From NCBI GenBank assembly GCA_019426215.1, contig CM033400.1, positions 24,908,568-24,972,567 on the forward strand: a stretch of 64,000 nt of DNA, written 5' to 3'. Numbering within the stretch: the stretch's first letter is position 1; the number at the start of each line of letters is the position of its first letter. Origin of the DNA: Buddleja alternifolia (Eukaryota; Streptophyta; Magnoliopsida; Lamiales; Scrophulariaceae). This document shows, piece after piece, positions 1 to 11,929 of this stretch. Both the position numbers and the translations under genes were made by a program. The notes under the pieces were generated by a model. That model was given only the letters and a program-made list of their open reading frames with translations. It had not been told where the DNA came from and made no database searches.

Positions 1-740
1 GATCGTAGAGTTTTTATATTTTGCCCAGTTTGATTTTCTACTAAGGCTTTGAACTCCTTGAACCTTTCAAAGGATTCAGAATTTTGCTTCATCAGATACA
101 CTAGACCATATCTTGAATGATCGTATGTGAAAGTGATAAAGTAGTAGAAACCTCCATGAGACATTTCTCCAAATGGTCTGCAAACATTGGTACGCACTAA
201 CCTTAAGACTTGAGTAGCTCTTTCAAAAGTCCCAGTGAAGGGAGATCTAGCCATCTTGCCTAAGAGACATGATTCACATGTTGGAATGAGATCCGACCCC
301 AGTGAGCTTAATAGCCCATCTTTTTCCATTTTGTGGATCTTGTGCTCAGTCTAAGATGCCACTTGAGTCTTAGGTTAGCTTCTTGCCTACCACGTTTATG
401 TGTTACAACATTCACATCAGATGAATTACGGACATTCAAATAATATAAACCATTAACTAAACAAACATTGTCAACTAATTTATTTCCATAATAAATGTCG
501 CAATTTAATTTAGAAAAATGGAATGTATATCCAATCTTAACTAAGATAGGAATGAATAGATACAATGTTCTTAAGCCCCTTGGGCAAAACTAAAACATTA
601 TCTACAAATAATAAATGTCCAGAATTCAAAAAAAGAGAAGTAGATCCAATCCTAGTAGCTGCGATGCTTTCCCCGCTGTCTACTTTGATCATCACTTCTT
701 CTCGGCCAAGCTTTCTACTTCTCTGTAGATCCTGATCCAA
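1..740 (-). pseudogene. Copia-1 protease, pre-integrase and integrase N-terminus (runs off window)
   Basis: Minus-strand pol segment of a Ty1/copia retrotransposon. 740-537 encodes a protease-like stretch and 565-308 the GAG-pre-integrase region. Bases 1-300 translate into an integrase zinc finger (CESCLLGKM) followed by the start of the catalytic core (FYYFITFTYDHSRYG), ending in KTLRS at the window edge. The family normally reads TDVCGP at the start of the core; here it is TNVCRP, so the first catalytic Asp is Asn. Frames change between segments and the copy is not a continuous ORF. It continues the gag at 852-1668. A dead integrase is my inference from the Asp change; the family assignment is firm. 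Confidence 0.8.
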
Positions 741-851
741 ACAACATACATGGGCACTAGCCCCTGAGTCCAGAATCCACGAAGTAGAAAATAAGGTTAT
801 AGAGCAATTAGTTTAAAAAACAAGTAGTTCTATACCTTGTGCGCCTTTGCC

Positions 852-1668
852 TTATTTGGGAGAATTCCTCTTCCAGTGGCCAAGCTCACAGCATTCGAGA
901 CATCTATCCGTTTTCTTAGGCCCTTTGCTCTTGTAAAACCCTTGATCCTTTCCCTTACCCTTCTTGACACCCCCTTGAGCTCCAAGCTCGCCAGACTTTT
1001 TCTTGTTCTTCTTCTTCTTAGATTTAGACTTTTTAGGTCCAGAAGAGATGAGCAAGGAAGTTTCCTTTCCCTTTGGTTTCATTTGAGATTTTGCAGTAAC
1101 CAATTTTTTCATTAGCCCAGCTAAATTGCACTCTATCTCATTGCAGTTAAAGTTAACCACAAATTGAGAAAAAGATTCAGGAAGAGACTGCAAGATTAAG
1201 TCAGTTTGAAGGGTGGCGTTCATAGTGAATTCGAGAGCTCAATTTCTCGATCCTCGAAATCATTTTGAGGACATGATCACCAACCTTATCACTTTCTTTC
1301 ATCTTGGCTCCAAAGAGCTGTTTCGATATGTCATATCGAGCAGTTCGACTATGCTCTCCATAGAGCTCTGCCAGGTGAGCTGGGATAGCTCTTGCAGTGG
1401 GCATCTTATCATGTTACCTTTGAAGATCATTAGTCATAGATTCCATCATGTATCCTCTCACCCGGAGGTCGTCCTTAATCCATTTTTCATGGGCTTGGAC
1501 CTCTTTCTCGTTGGCACGTGTTTTAGAAGGAGCCGTCGAGATATCAGCCTCCAAGACGTATCCCAGAGTTTTCATATTGAGGACAATCTTCAAATTTCTA
1601 AGCCAGTCCACATAATTGGGTCCAGTCAGGTTATTCTTTTCTAGTAGAATTGAAAGTGGGTTTGTCAT
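852..1668 (-). pseudogene. Copia-1 gag (UBN2-type nucleocapsid), broken
   Basis: Copia gag on the minus strand, starting at the ATG complementary to 1666-1668 (MTNPLSILLEKNNLTG, typical of plant copia gag). The N-terminal part runs to about 1414, where stops interrupt it. The frame resumes at 1404-1201 and again at 1223-852. The C-terminus carries a Lys-rich stretch (GPKKSKSKKKKNKKKSG) and a zinc knuckle, CLECCELGHWKRN, whose last Cys appears as Ser. The element's 5' LTR lies far upstream at 5385-7122, separated by a long leader and a nested solo LTR. It is a decayed copy; the product would have packaged element RNA. Confidence 0.8.
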
Positions 1669-1880
1669 ATTTGAGAGAGATAAACGAGAAAATAATTGCA
1701 AAATAAACCAGATTTATTAGATTACTTGTTTTGACTTAACCAAAAAAAATTAAGGACTTAAAATTTATCTTGGCTCCCATTGCATTTTTTGAATCCCACA
1801 CTCCTATGTGAAAATCGAGAATCATCATTGGCATCGATTCCACAGCGGGTATTGAGGTCCTCAATTAACTAAATGGGTTG

Positions 1881-3394
1881 CAACCTAGTGGTCCCAAGTG
1901 GCATACGAAAGGGTCTAGAAGGGGGGGTTGAATAGACCCTGAAGTCTTTTTAGACTTCAAAAATTTCGTATCACTTAAAAATATTTTGAACGCTTGGAGT
2001 ACTGAGCGCTTGGGTCAAACGCTTCAGATAGAGTTAACTTAGACTTAGTGATTTTAGCTGTTTACCAAAGTAGGGCAACGCTTAGATCGCTTAATCAGGG
2101 TTAGCACAGCGAAAATGAGTTTTTAGCGTTCTATTGATTAATCTTAATCGCTGATAGCTTAGAGTTGTTCTTTTCAATAGAATGAATGATGCAATGAAAT
2201 AGTGCTAAGGCAATAAAGTAAAAGACACAATCTTTGTAAGGTTCACTAGGTGATGTAATACCAGCTACGTCCTTCTTCTCCTTTTTCACTTGGAGGAATT
2301 CACTATGATGATATTCAAAGAATTCACACAGAATCTTCTACACAATAGTAACAGGTGAAAATGATCTTGGGCTCCTTGATCACACAGACTTCAGCAACAA
2401 TGAAGATCGTCTCCTTCAAGCTTCTCTCACTCAGAAATACTGCCTGAAAGGGTACAACAACTTTTCTCACTCAGATGAAAGGTTGAAGGTTATCTCTAGG
2501 GTTTTGTTTGTTTTTGGAAAGATTAAACAACTTGTAATATCTCAAGTGGAATTTGGATTTCTTCTTTGGAAGATGTTTGAGATATTTTGGTGACTGTTTG
2601 GAATGTATGTAAAAAGCTTGAAGGTTTTGGCTATGGAGTTTCAAAGCTTTTTCACAGCAAGAGTATGTGAATATTTTTCAATAATAGTTTTCTCGCGTGT
2701 GTCATTTTTAGGGTTTTGTTTGGGTGGTATTTATAGACACTTTCTTGGGATCTGTCCGTTGGACACATGTAGGAGCGTGTCATTCACGCAGAGAGTGAAT
2801 ATACCCAAGTTCTGACATTCCTGAAAATCTGCTGGGGCCGATTGGATGGGAGCAGTTTTAATCTCTGAAATTCTGACAGTCTGAGTCAAAAAGGTGGCTT
2901 GTCCACAGGTCATGTTTGCTTATCACATTTAATGCTCCTATCAAGCATTTAATGCAATTTGAATTTATTTCCCATTGGAAATAAATGCCCGTTGATGATT
3001 GCATTTAAGTCCTTCATGACTTGAGAATTTATTTCTCATTGAATCTGTCATAAGTCACTTGAGTATTTGGGCGCTTGATTCAAGAGTTCTGGAAAGAGAT
3101 CTGTTAGCGTTTGACGGTCGCTAAGCAGAAGGTCGTTATCTCTAGCTGATTTCAGACGCTGGTCTTCAACTTCTTTTCTAATAGACTCACCTAGAATTTT
3201 ACTAACGATTCAGTCGCTAAGACTTTAGTCTAAAATCTTACAAAGATAAACAATTACAAGCCTAATAATTTACAACTTTCAAACGCTTATACATCAATCT
3301 ATGAAAAAACAAAACTTACATTAATTTGGGGTCTAACAAAAAATCCTATCTTGTCATCATCAAAACATCTAACATGAAATTTCCTAACACAACC
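1881..3394 (-). mobile_element. Solo LTR of the SIRE-like copia family, TSD CAACC
   Basis: The LTR spans 1886-3389 (about 1.5 kb) and is bounded by perfect 5-bp duplications CAACC at 1881-1885 and 3390-3394. It matches the 5' LTR of the SIRE-like element (14247-17174) at both ends and in the middle. Shared blocks include AAGTGGCATA near the left end, ACCAGCTACGTCCTTCTNCTC-type text at about 2268 and 14598, and CATGAAATTTCCTAACA at the right end. The left terminus has decayed from TGTTGG to TAGTGG. No internal region is present, so it formed by LTR-LTR recombination or as a one-ended remnant. It lies in the leader of Copia-1. Confidence 0.88.
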
Positions 3395-5370
3395 TAACCA
3401 GTTTCTGGCCCATTAATTATTTGAGGTGATATCAAATATCAATTTATCCAATAAACATTTCAAAACCTTTCCCCATAGTTCACCAAACCGCAACCGAACA
3501 GGTTTCTAAGCTCGTGAACTACCCGAGTTCATTCCCACTAACTCCTGTGATCTAACATTTGAATTTCACCTTACAACCGAACAGGTTTCTGGGGTGAAAT
3601 ATGCTTCGATTAAGGCATTTCATGCACTTAATAAAATTTCAAATTATTTCTTAATGCATAACCCCCATAACGGGGAAGCATTATACATTTATAGTAATTT
3701 TAATTTTAGAAAGCTTAGTGGAAGAGAGGATGTCACACATCCTTTTCTAACTCAATATTATTTATTTGGGAGAATTTAATTCGTCAAAAGATTTTGGTCT
3801 CAGTTTGCACATTATTCAATTTATATAGCGTTTTTATTCTATATTGATCATGCATAAAAATACTACTAATAATCATGCCTTTCAATATAAATAATTATGG
3901 AATTTAAATAAATAAATTCACCACTTGATCATGGACTTTTACTAGAAGGGTCCGAGCCAATGGGCCATCAAAAAGGCATAGATTAAACATATTGAACATT
4001 CATGGGCCTTTTGACTTTACCAATTTTGAACCATTTTATCTCGATTCCTAAAACAACTCATGCATTATTTCTAAGAATATAATAAATAGCTTCAAATTTG
4101 ATAACCCATAAAATTAAAGGTGAAATATATAATCCTAAGTCCATGATTAGTGTTACAATCACATAAGACATGCTCGCATCAACTAATACATGCTCGCAAC
4201 ATTTAATACATGCTCGCAATATTAAATCACTTATGTTGTTCATTAATATTTTAGTCCATCTAAAAAGTCCTTTATACAATTTCCAATGTTTTATACATTC
4301 ACTATTTCAATTAAAATTATTCTAGTCCAACTAGATGACTTAGATGTACAAAATTAAAATAAAATACATCTACCTTTAATTAAAATAATATTAGTCCTAC
4401 TAAGAGAATACATAAAATATGGAATTCTATTTTATTTTATTATGATTTAAAGCCATCTATTATTGGAAATACTTTTATTTGATCAAAGAATTAATTATTA
4501 ATCTCTAAGAAAAATAATTTATATTCCTTATTCAAAATTAAGTAATTTCCAAGTCGAGGAAAAATAACAATATTTAATCCATAAATTAATTATTAATCTC
4601 TAAGAAAAATAATTAACTAAGTCTAATTAAATATTATATTCCAATTAATCTTATTGGGCTCGATTTCATCAAACTCAAGTCACCATCCTTTTGGTCCACT
4701 TGGATTCAATTTAATTGGGCTCAAAATAATTAATTAGAATAACATACACGTTTTATTAATTTTTTATTGGGCTAAATTTAATTTAAGTCCAAATCACCAA
4801 TCTAATTAGCCCATTTAGATTTAATTAGATTAAGTCTAAACTAATTAACAAATCAAAATTAGATAATTTTCATTTGGGCTTGATTTAAATTATTCGGGTC
4901 ATCATCCTTTTGATCCACCCAATTAATTAAAATCACCCAAAACCCAAATATTAATTTTGACCCAAACATAGCCCGTTTTAAGACCCGATTCAACGAATTG
5001 AGTGTTAAACACAGGACCCGTCGGGCCACGTACAAGGACTGACCGTCCGTGATTGGGCGGGCCAGGCCATGTGGCCTGACCACGTGAACAGCTGCTGCTC
5101 GCAGCTGTGCACGCAACTGTTCACGCATGAACAGTGCGCGCGCACTGCTGCGCGCGTTTCTTTCGGGGCTTTCGAGCCCCGTTTTTCCTTGGTATTTTTC
5201 GATTTTCAATATCATCAAATATTCTCAGATTTACAATAACTAAAAACCAAAAAATTCTAGGCAAAAACCATAAAACGCAGATTTAAGAAAACATACAAAC
5301 ATACTTCAAAAACACATAACTTGCAATTCTTAAATCACGTATAAGAGATCAAATATGCAAATCAGAGATT
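3395..5370 (-). other. Non-coding leader of Copia-1
   Basis: About 2 kb between primer binding site and gag, AT-rich, with no credible coding frame. Part of it (about 3540-3620) is recognisable in inverted orientation at 42680-42780, in the leader of the related Copia-3. A strikingly GC-rich block with several palindromes occupies about 4980-5181. Confidence 0.7.
5063..5181 (-). other. Palindrome-rich GC block in the Copia-1 leader
   Basis: Seen directly: CAGGCCATGTGGCCTG at 5063-5078; GTGAACAG pairing with CTGTTCAC across about 5084-5126; the exact palindrome AGTGCGCGCGCACT; and CGGGGCT/AGCCCCG separated by four bases at 5164-5181. Structured GC islands in a retroelement leader near the primer site are compatible with a packaging or dimerisation signal. 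That is inference only. Confidence 0.55.
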
Positions 5371-5384
5371 GGCTCTGATACCAC
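5371..5384 (-). promoter_or_regulatory. Primer binding site of Copia-1 (initiator tRNA-Met type)
   Basis: On the minus strand the sequence directly after the LTR reads GTGGTATCAGAGCC, containing the canonical TGGTATCAGAGC complementary to plant initiator tRNA-Met. It fixes the LTR/internal boundary at 5384/5385 and the element orientation. Confidence 0.9.
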
Positions 5385-7122
5385 TATTGGGTTTCACGTA
5401 AAAACACATAAAGGCAACGGAAGGATTTTAAAAATTTAATTAAAAACCCAAAAGTATACTCCAATTCGCATAATTGAATCTCAAACATGCATTAACGAGT
5501 AAATTCGACTTACCCGTTTAAGCGAGGTGGTAGGAGAATCCAATTCTTCTTTTAAACTTTAGATTGATGAACTTCTTGAATTCTTCATCCCTCGTGTCCT
5601 TCAATTCTTGAAGTTGTAGATGAATCCAACAATGAATCATGTTGCCTCTAAATTATCACGCGCGAATTGATGACGAAAAATTCCCTTCTTGTTCTCTATA
5701 GAGGTGACGGCTTTGGTGTATAGAAAGGGAGGATATTTTTCTTCTTCTATTCATTGGAGAGTACAATTCATGTAATCTATTCTCTTCATTAGGTTAAAAT
5801 CAAGAGAGTCCTTTTATAACTCAATGACTTGTTGACCAAGACAAAACAAAAGAGACCAATTTGATCATCCAACCTAGCCTAATGTGGACGCCCCATTTAG
5901 GGCCCGGAATTCTTTTATTTTGTTAATTTCTTTATTCAATTAATTATTTAATTTATCCAATAAACAAATATATTAATTAATAATAAAATTAATTAGATAA
6001 ATTAATTCATTAATATATTTATCTAAGAAATTAATTAATAATTAATCTTATCCAATAAACTATTAATTATTTAACTTATCCAATAAATTAAATCTCTCCA
6101 AAATAAAATACAAAATACAAAATTCCTTTTTCAATTTTCTTTCGTCAATTCTTTAGCGCGACTCTTTACGTTCGTTTCATTTGGCAATGAGAGGAAACCA
6201 AAGGAGGTGGGTAACACTTAGCCAGTCATGTGGCCCACTTCGTAGCCCAAATGAAGTACGAATGAATGGATCATTCCACAACCTTTCAATCGTAAGTACC
6301 GTGTATGTATAAACCCTTCATTCACATTTCCCGGTCAAGTGAGAGTCATGGCTATGTCAAACTCACTGGACTTGACCATATGTATAATTTATAATAATAC
6401 GAGATCATTGAGATCGATTTGGTGCTAGCACAATCGCTCGTTTGCTTTGGCCAAAGACTTTGATCTCTATTTATCTATAATTATATAGGGTACATTCTCA
6501 TTCACTTATGAGATAACAAATCCCTAAGACTACCACTTGCCCATCAAATCCGCATTTCGAGGTTGACCCCACCAACGGGTGAATTGGGTCTAACTACTCT
6601 AGTGAAAGACTTGACGTCACAAGTGCATCTTCAGCCTGATACTTCTGGTTAAAGGTTCACATATACCTATTACACATAATCAATTCTGTCATTGACAGTC
6701 ACAGAGTGAAAACCCATGTGACAGAACCGATGTGAGTCGTGTTCGAGCATATCAGTTCCACTGATGTGCCTACAATCTTAATCTCCTATCATCCCATGAT
6801 ACTAAACAGGCACTCCCATGTCGGAGCTAAGATTGTACAAGTACTCGAAGTCTTTATTTGTCCATTAAAGACTTCATATTACTTGCGAACTTGTTTTAGT
6901 AATCAAGATCGATCTCTCTAGTGTCACTCTTCCTATCCCATGGGAAGTAGAGGGATCGCACTGAAAACATGGACAAAATGTTTTACACAACTTATAAATG
7001 CAGATAAGAATTATGTGAAAACTTAAATGATGCCTTTTATTATAAATAATATTTAAGTTCAATACAAGATAGATGCCCTATTCATACGATCCTCTATGGC
7101 ATCTGAGAGCATAATCCTAACA
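5385..7122 (-). repeat. 5' LTR of Copia-1
   Basis: 1738-bp LTR. On the plus strand it starts TATTGGG (expected TGTTGGG, one decayed base) and ends CCTAACA, so in element orientation it starts TGTTAGG. It abuts the primer binding site on the left and the env-like ORF of the SIRE-like element on the right. Homologous LTRs occur at 43650-45265 (same strand) and, inverted, around 43197-46420. Confidence 0.85.
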
Positions 7123-7894
7123 CCGCCGACCGTGGGAGGGTGAAGAAGAGTGGAAATCATATTATTACCCAAAAATTTCTCTTTTGGAATGGCAATTCCA
7201 GCGCTTGGAACATGACCGCTACGATACAAAATATAACTTAATAATAAGACATAAGGTTTCGTAGGAGGCTTCTCCCCAACATTGATGCAATACGCTCAAA
7301 AATAAGCCTAGGCCAATTAATTTGGTAATTCTTCCCAATAGCCACCATCATCTGAAATTGTAGATGGCTAATCTTATCAAACGAACCGGCTCTGCACTCA
7401 AGAACCTTAGCGCAGATATCCACCATTATTTGATACTTCGCCTTCAACTCCTTTTTCTTAAAATTGTGCGAGTATGAAGAATCATCTTTTGATTTCATAT
7501 GTTCCCAAACTACAGAGAAATCTCCTACTCCGACGTCAGAAGGTAAGATTCCCTTGTTTGAAAGTTGAAAGAAATCAGCAATAAGATCGGAAGTAAGGGT
7601 GAAGATAGTGTCGGGAAACTCCGGGAATAAGTATGTGATAGAAAGACCATCATCGAAAAGTTGGGCATTCTCGTAGAATTCTTTGAGAGCCTCTAAATGA
7701 AGTTGATAATGACTAGTCATGAGAGGTTTCAATTTTTGTTGTTCAAAGGAGAGAAAAATACTACGAACTGGAAAGTTTTGTTGGGAGTACAGATAATCCC
7801 AATCAACCAAGAAACCTAGGTTCACATGAACTTCAGCCTGGGAATTTGGTGAAGAAGAAGCAGCAGCAGATTTTGAGGATTTCTTGGGGGCCAT
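7123..7894 (-). pseudogene. Env-like / plant transposon-protein ORF of the SIRE-like element, cut by Copia-1
   Basis: The ORF starts at the ATG at 7894 (MAPKKSSKSAAASS) and lies 3' of pol, where SIRE-type elements carry their extra ORF. It resembles the domain family called 'putative plant transposon protein' or env-like: EFYENAQLFDDG, FFQLSNKGI, KYQIMVDICAKVLECRAGS. No signal peptide or membrane segment is visible, so it is not a demonstrable envelope. The annotated frame ends at 7238. A neighbouring frame, open from about 7280 to 7123 (KPYVLLLSYILYRSGHVPSAG), continues the domain, so one frameshift is present. The ORF is then truncated at 7122/7123 by Copia-1. Confidence 0.65.
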
Positions 7895-8727
7895 TTTTAG
7901 AGAGATTGAAGAAATGGAAGCAGTTAACTTTGTGAGAGAGAGAAATTTTTTGCAGATAGCTCTTTAGAAAATATGAGTGATAAAAGGAAAGACTTCTGCA
8001 ATTTCTTGAATTAATAGATGAGTGGAAATTAACTGCTTATTTAAGATTTGGCCACATTTTAAGTAAAATCAAATATGTGCCATAAATTCTATAATAATGG
8101 GTGGGAAGATGTGTGAAAAATATGGAAACTGCATCGGATAAAGATAAAATATAACATTTTGGTGTTCGCGGTTATCTTTGCAGTTACTTTTTAAATTTCA
8201 AAAGGTTTTGAAATATTTAATGTGGGCTGCACGCGCCTGAAACACACTGTAGTGAAGACACGCACGTACATTTTCTGAACCGCCATTTAAAAGTAACGAG
8301 TACCTTTTGATTTTCTTAAACAAAGGTGAGGAATGTCATTTCAGTATTAATTGCTTTGACTTTTCCACCTACTTTGTTTAGCGTCAGGTAGCACGCTCTT
8401 TGAAATTCTTTTATGATAAGCACTTAATTGGGAATAGGTTAAGCGTTTAGCTACTTTTGCAAAGATGTTCAGACGCTGAAAGATTTAGTAGCATCTAAGC
8501 AATTTTAATGTAAAAAGACCAAGTGCTAATGTCCAATGCAAGAGAAACATTTTTGGTTAGTTTTACTTTTCTAATACAGTTATCCACTTTAAGGTTCCCC
8601 CTAAAATTAACAACTTATTAGTGTATTCTTTGAAAGTATTAAGTATAAAATAAAATTCCCCCTAAATTTCATGCCTATAAAATATGATGTTTCGAATGAT
8701 TAAGCATTTAAATCAATCATACCTAAT
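7895..8727 (-). other. Spacer between pol and env-like ORF of the SIRE-like element
   Basis: About 830 bases with no supported ORF. Some polypurine and polypyrimidine-rich runs (8590-8670) are present. I see no separate gene. Confidence 0.5.
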
Positions 8728-9588
8728 TCACTTTTTAAAGTGAGAAAGCGTTGTTCGTTGAGTGCTTTGGTAAAGATATCTGCCAATTGTTTTTCTATAC
8801 CAATGAATTGCATAGAGATATCTTTTTTTTTTAACATGGTCACGAAGAAAATGGTATCTAATGTCAATATGTTTGGTTCTGGAATGAAGAACAGGGTTTT
8901 GAGTCATGGCCAGGGCGCTTTGGTTATCACAATGAATGGGGGTTGGATGTAGGATTATGCCATAATCTCTAAGTTGTTGCCTCATCCATAATACCTGTGC
9001 ACAACAACTTCCTACAGCTACATACTCAGCTTCAGCGGTAGAGGTAGCCATCGATTATTGTTTCTTACTATGCCATGAAACTAATCTATCACCTAGAAAT
9101 TGACATGTACCACTAGTGCTCTTACGATCTATTTTGCAACCTGCAAATTCTGCATCTGAGTAACCAATTAGTTCAAAAGGAGAGTCCTTTGGATACCATA
9201 AGCCCACATTTTGGGTGCCTTTTAGGTATTTAAGGATCTTCTTGGCAGCACTTAAGTGTCCTTCTTTTGGATCAGCTTGAAAGCGTGCACACATGCATAC
9301 CGAAAACATAATATCAAGTCTACTAGAGGTAAGATAAAGAAGTGATCCAATGATATTTCTATAGTTAGTGATATCAACCTTCTTCCCACTTTCATCTTTA
9401 TCTAACTTAAGCACTTGGCTCATTGGAATTTTTGAAGATGATGCAATTTCCATACCAAATTTCTTAATCATATCTATTGTATATTTAGGTTGGTTTATAA
9501 ATATGTCATTAGGGAGTTGTTTAACTTGTAATCTTAAGAAGAAAGTTAATTCACCCATCATGCTCATTTCACATTGATTTTGCAACAT
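8728..9588 (-). pseudogene. SIRE-like copia: RT C-terminus and RNase H
   Basis: Two abutting minus-strand frames (9588-9055 and 9051-8728) encode the end of reverse transcriptase and the copia-type RNase H. Recognisable blocks include YTIDMIKKFGME, GSLLYLTSSRLDIMFSV, YSDAEFAGCKIDRKSTSG, LVSWHSKKQ and AEAEYVAVGSCCAQ. A stop or shift lies between the frames at 9051-9055. It is typical of SIRE/Maximus plant copia pol. The product would have degraded the RNA strand during reverse transcription. Confidence 0.85.
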
Positions 9589-9603
9589 TTTTGAAAACTT
9601 CTC

Positions 9604-10391
9604 TCACAGACGCTTATTAGTAGAACCAAATATAATATCATCAACATAAATTTGGACTAAGAGAATATCTTCGTCATTGGTAATTTTAAATAACATTGTA
9701 TCAACACTGCTTTTTGAAAATCCTTTACCAATAAAAAAAATAGAGAGTGTGTCATACCATGCTCGGGGTGCATGCTTAAGCCCATAAAGTGCTTTATCTA
9801 GCTTGTAGACCATACCCTTACCATGGATGTTGATGAATCCTGGTGGTTGCTCCACATAAACTTCTTCGTGGAGTTTATCATTCAGAAAAGCACTCTTCAC
9901 GTCCATCTGATACACCGTAAATTTGTTGAACGTTGCATACTCTAGAAACATGCGGATTGATTCAAGGAGGCAACAGGAGCATAATTCTCATCAAAATTAA
10001 TACCCTCTTCTTGGTAATAACCTTGAGCAACAAGTCTGGCCTTATTCCTTATTACAATGCCATTCTCATCCATCTTGTTTATGTAAACCCATCTAGTCCC
10101 AATAACTTCTTGGTGAGTTGGCCTTGGTACTAGCGTTCAGACCTTACTACGCTCAAACTGATTAAGCTCTTTTTGAATGGTTTCAATCCAACTAGGATCA
10201 CTTAGTGCTTCATCCACTTTCTTAGGTTCCATTTGAGATAGAAAACTTGCGAACATGGCCTCATTGAATGTAGCGGCCCTAGTCCTAATAGGTGCTTCAA
10301 TATCTCCAATAATTTGCTCAGATGGATGATCATGTAGCCATAGTTTATCAGACTGGAAAGGGTTAAGAGGTTGAACAGGCACTTGATTCAC
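9604..10391 (-). pseudogene. SIRE-like copia: reverse transcriptase
   Basis: Minus-strand fragments 10391-10137 (RT entry: EALSDPSWIETIQKELNQFE) and 9951-9604 (MDVKSAFLN, VYVEQPPGF, KALYGLKHAPRAWYD). The catalytic motif YVDD is intact (QIYVDDIIFG). The two pieces are separated by stops or shifts near 9952-10136, so no full-length product is encoded. Upstream 10625-10392 carries the acidic linker usual between integrase and RT. Confidence 0.85.
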
Positions 10392-10681
10392 TTAATCAAA
10401 CGCTTGATTTTTTTTTTGCGTAGATGCTTCAAGTTCACAGATCCTTCTTTGCTCTTGATGGTCACTCTCTTCATGATCATCAGCAAATCTTACATTGTTA
10501 TCCGAAATAACCTCACAAGTAATCTTAAGAGGGGGCACTAAGATCTCATCATCTTCATCGCTGTCATCATCAATGGTAATCTTAGACGCTTGATGATAAA
10601 GATCTTCAACTCCAACATCACTCACATTTACCTTACTCGGTTTTTAGTTAGCATCATCAAAAACAACATGAATAGATTCTT

Positions 10682-11302
10682 CTAGTTTAGGATGTAAAAA
10701 TTCTTTCCATTCTTGGCGTAGCCTAGAAAGATTCCCTCATCTGCTTTAGGATCAAATGTCTTTAGGCTTTGGGATCCATTATTGTGGATAAAACATTTAG
10801 AACCAAAGACGTGAAAATATGAAACATTTGGCTTACATCCCTTCCATAGTTCATATGGAGTTTTCCCATGCTGTTTGTTGATCATGCAACGGTTTTGAGT
10901 GTAACATGCAGTGTTGATCGCTTTGACCCAAAACCTAGGAGCAAGCTTGGATTCAGCTAACATCGTCCGAGCGGCTTCCTTGAGCGTTATGTTCCGGTGC
11001 TCAGCAACACCATTCTGTTGGGGAGTTCTGGGAGCCGAATACTCATGATATATCCCATTCTCTGCACAAAACTTCTCAACAACCTTGTTAGTAAACTCAG
11101 TACCGTGATCGCTTCTTATTCTTGCAACCTTAAGATTTTCCAATGTTTGAAGTTGCCGAATAAGCATTGTTAACTTGTCACATGTCTCATCTTTGGATGA
11201 AAGGAATTCCACCCAAGTAAATCGAGAGAAATCATCTATAATCACCAAAGTATACTTTTTACCGCTCACACTGATCGTTTGAACAGGTCCAAACAGATCC
11301 AT
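10682..11302 (-). pseudogene. SIRE-like copia: integrase core
   Basis: 206-codon open frame with the copia integrase core: MDLFGPVQ (first Asp), RSDHGTEF (second Asp) and NGVAEHRN (Glu), so the DDE triad is present, followed by the usual WFKAI/PYELW region and a GIFLGYAKN block. The zinc-binding N-terminus lies upstream near 11340-11420 in a broken frame. As a whole the polyprotein is disrupted. Confidence 0.85.
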
Positions 11303-11563
11303 GTGAAGTAGTTCAAGTATCCTTGAGGTCGATAGATGAGGCTTTCTCTTGAAAGATGATTTAACTCATTTTCCCATTAGACAAGCGTCACAAAGGCGAT
11401 CCTTATGAAATGGTCCATTTGGTAATCCCTCTACAAGATTTAGATTTATAAGCTAAGAGATTGTCTTAAAGTTGAGGTGATTCATTTTTCTATGCCATAA
11501 CCAACCCATTTTAGATTCACTTTTAGCAACAAAACATGTTGGGTTGTTATCAATTGTTGAACC

Positions 11564-11929
11564 TCAATCTACTAGATACACATTGTTTGTTCTTTTACCT
11601 TTCAATTTAGTAGATTTAGTCTTAACGTCATTTATATAGAAACAGTCCCTTGAGAATTTGACTTCAAAACCTTTATCACAAAATTGACTTATGCTTAATA
11701 AATTATGCTTAAGACCCTCAAGATAATAAATATCACATATCATGATGTTCCCCCTATGTACAGTACCTATACCTTTGGTTTTACCTTTGGAGTTGTCACT
11801 AAATACAACCTGAGGATCATTGGCAGCTCGATAGTTGATCAGAAGATCCTTGGAGCTTGTCATGTGCCTTGACAACCCACTATCGATGTACCAAACAGAT
11901 GTATCGGCTCTAGCTCTAGGTACCTGCAA
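11564..11929 (-). pseudogene. SIRE-like copia: aspartic protease and pre-integrase
   Basis: The retroviral-type protease motif appears as WYIDSGLSRHMTSS; the family usually has DSGCSRHM, so Cys is replaced by Leu while the catalytic DSG is kept. YYLEGLKHNLLSISQFCDKG follows, the GAG-pre-integrase signature. The frame is closed by stops on both sides. Confidence 0.8.

Larger units (their letters stand above)
1..7122 (-). mobile_element. Copia-1: Ty1/copia retrotransposon, 5' part (nested in the SIRE-like element)
   Basis: The minus-strand order is 5' LTR (5385-7122), primer binding site (5371-5384), leader (5370-3395 and 1885-1669), gag and pol to the window edge. It is interrupted by a solo LTR at 1886-3389. 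The right LTR end abuts, at 7123, the env-like ORF of the SIRE-like element, whose frame is open right up to the junction, so Copia-1 inserted there. The 3' LTR lies outside the window. The protein fragments are decayed. Confidence 0.8.

Noticed and set aside
4859..5218. 119-codon ORF in the GC-rich block
   Set aside because: It lies in the Copia-1 leader over palindromes; no protein family resemblance and no conserved counterpart in Copia-3.
7123..7894. True viral envelope gene
   Set aside because: No signal peptide, membrane anchor or cleavage motif is visible. The product resembles the plant transposon-protein family, so 'env-like' is only a positional name.
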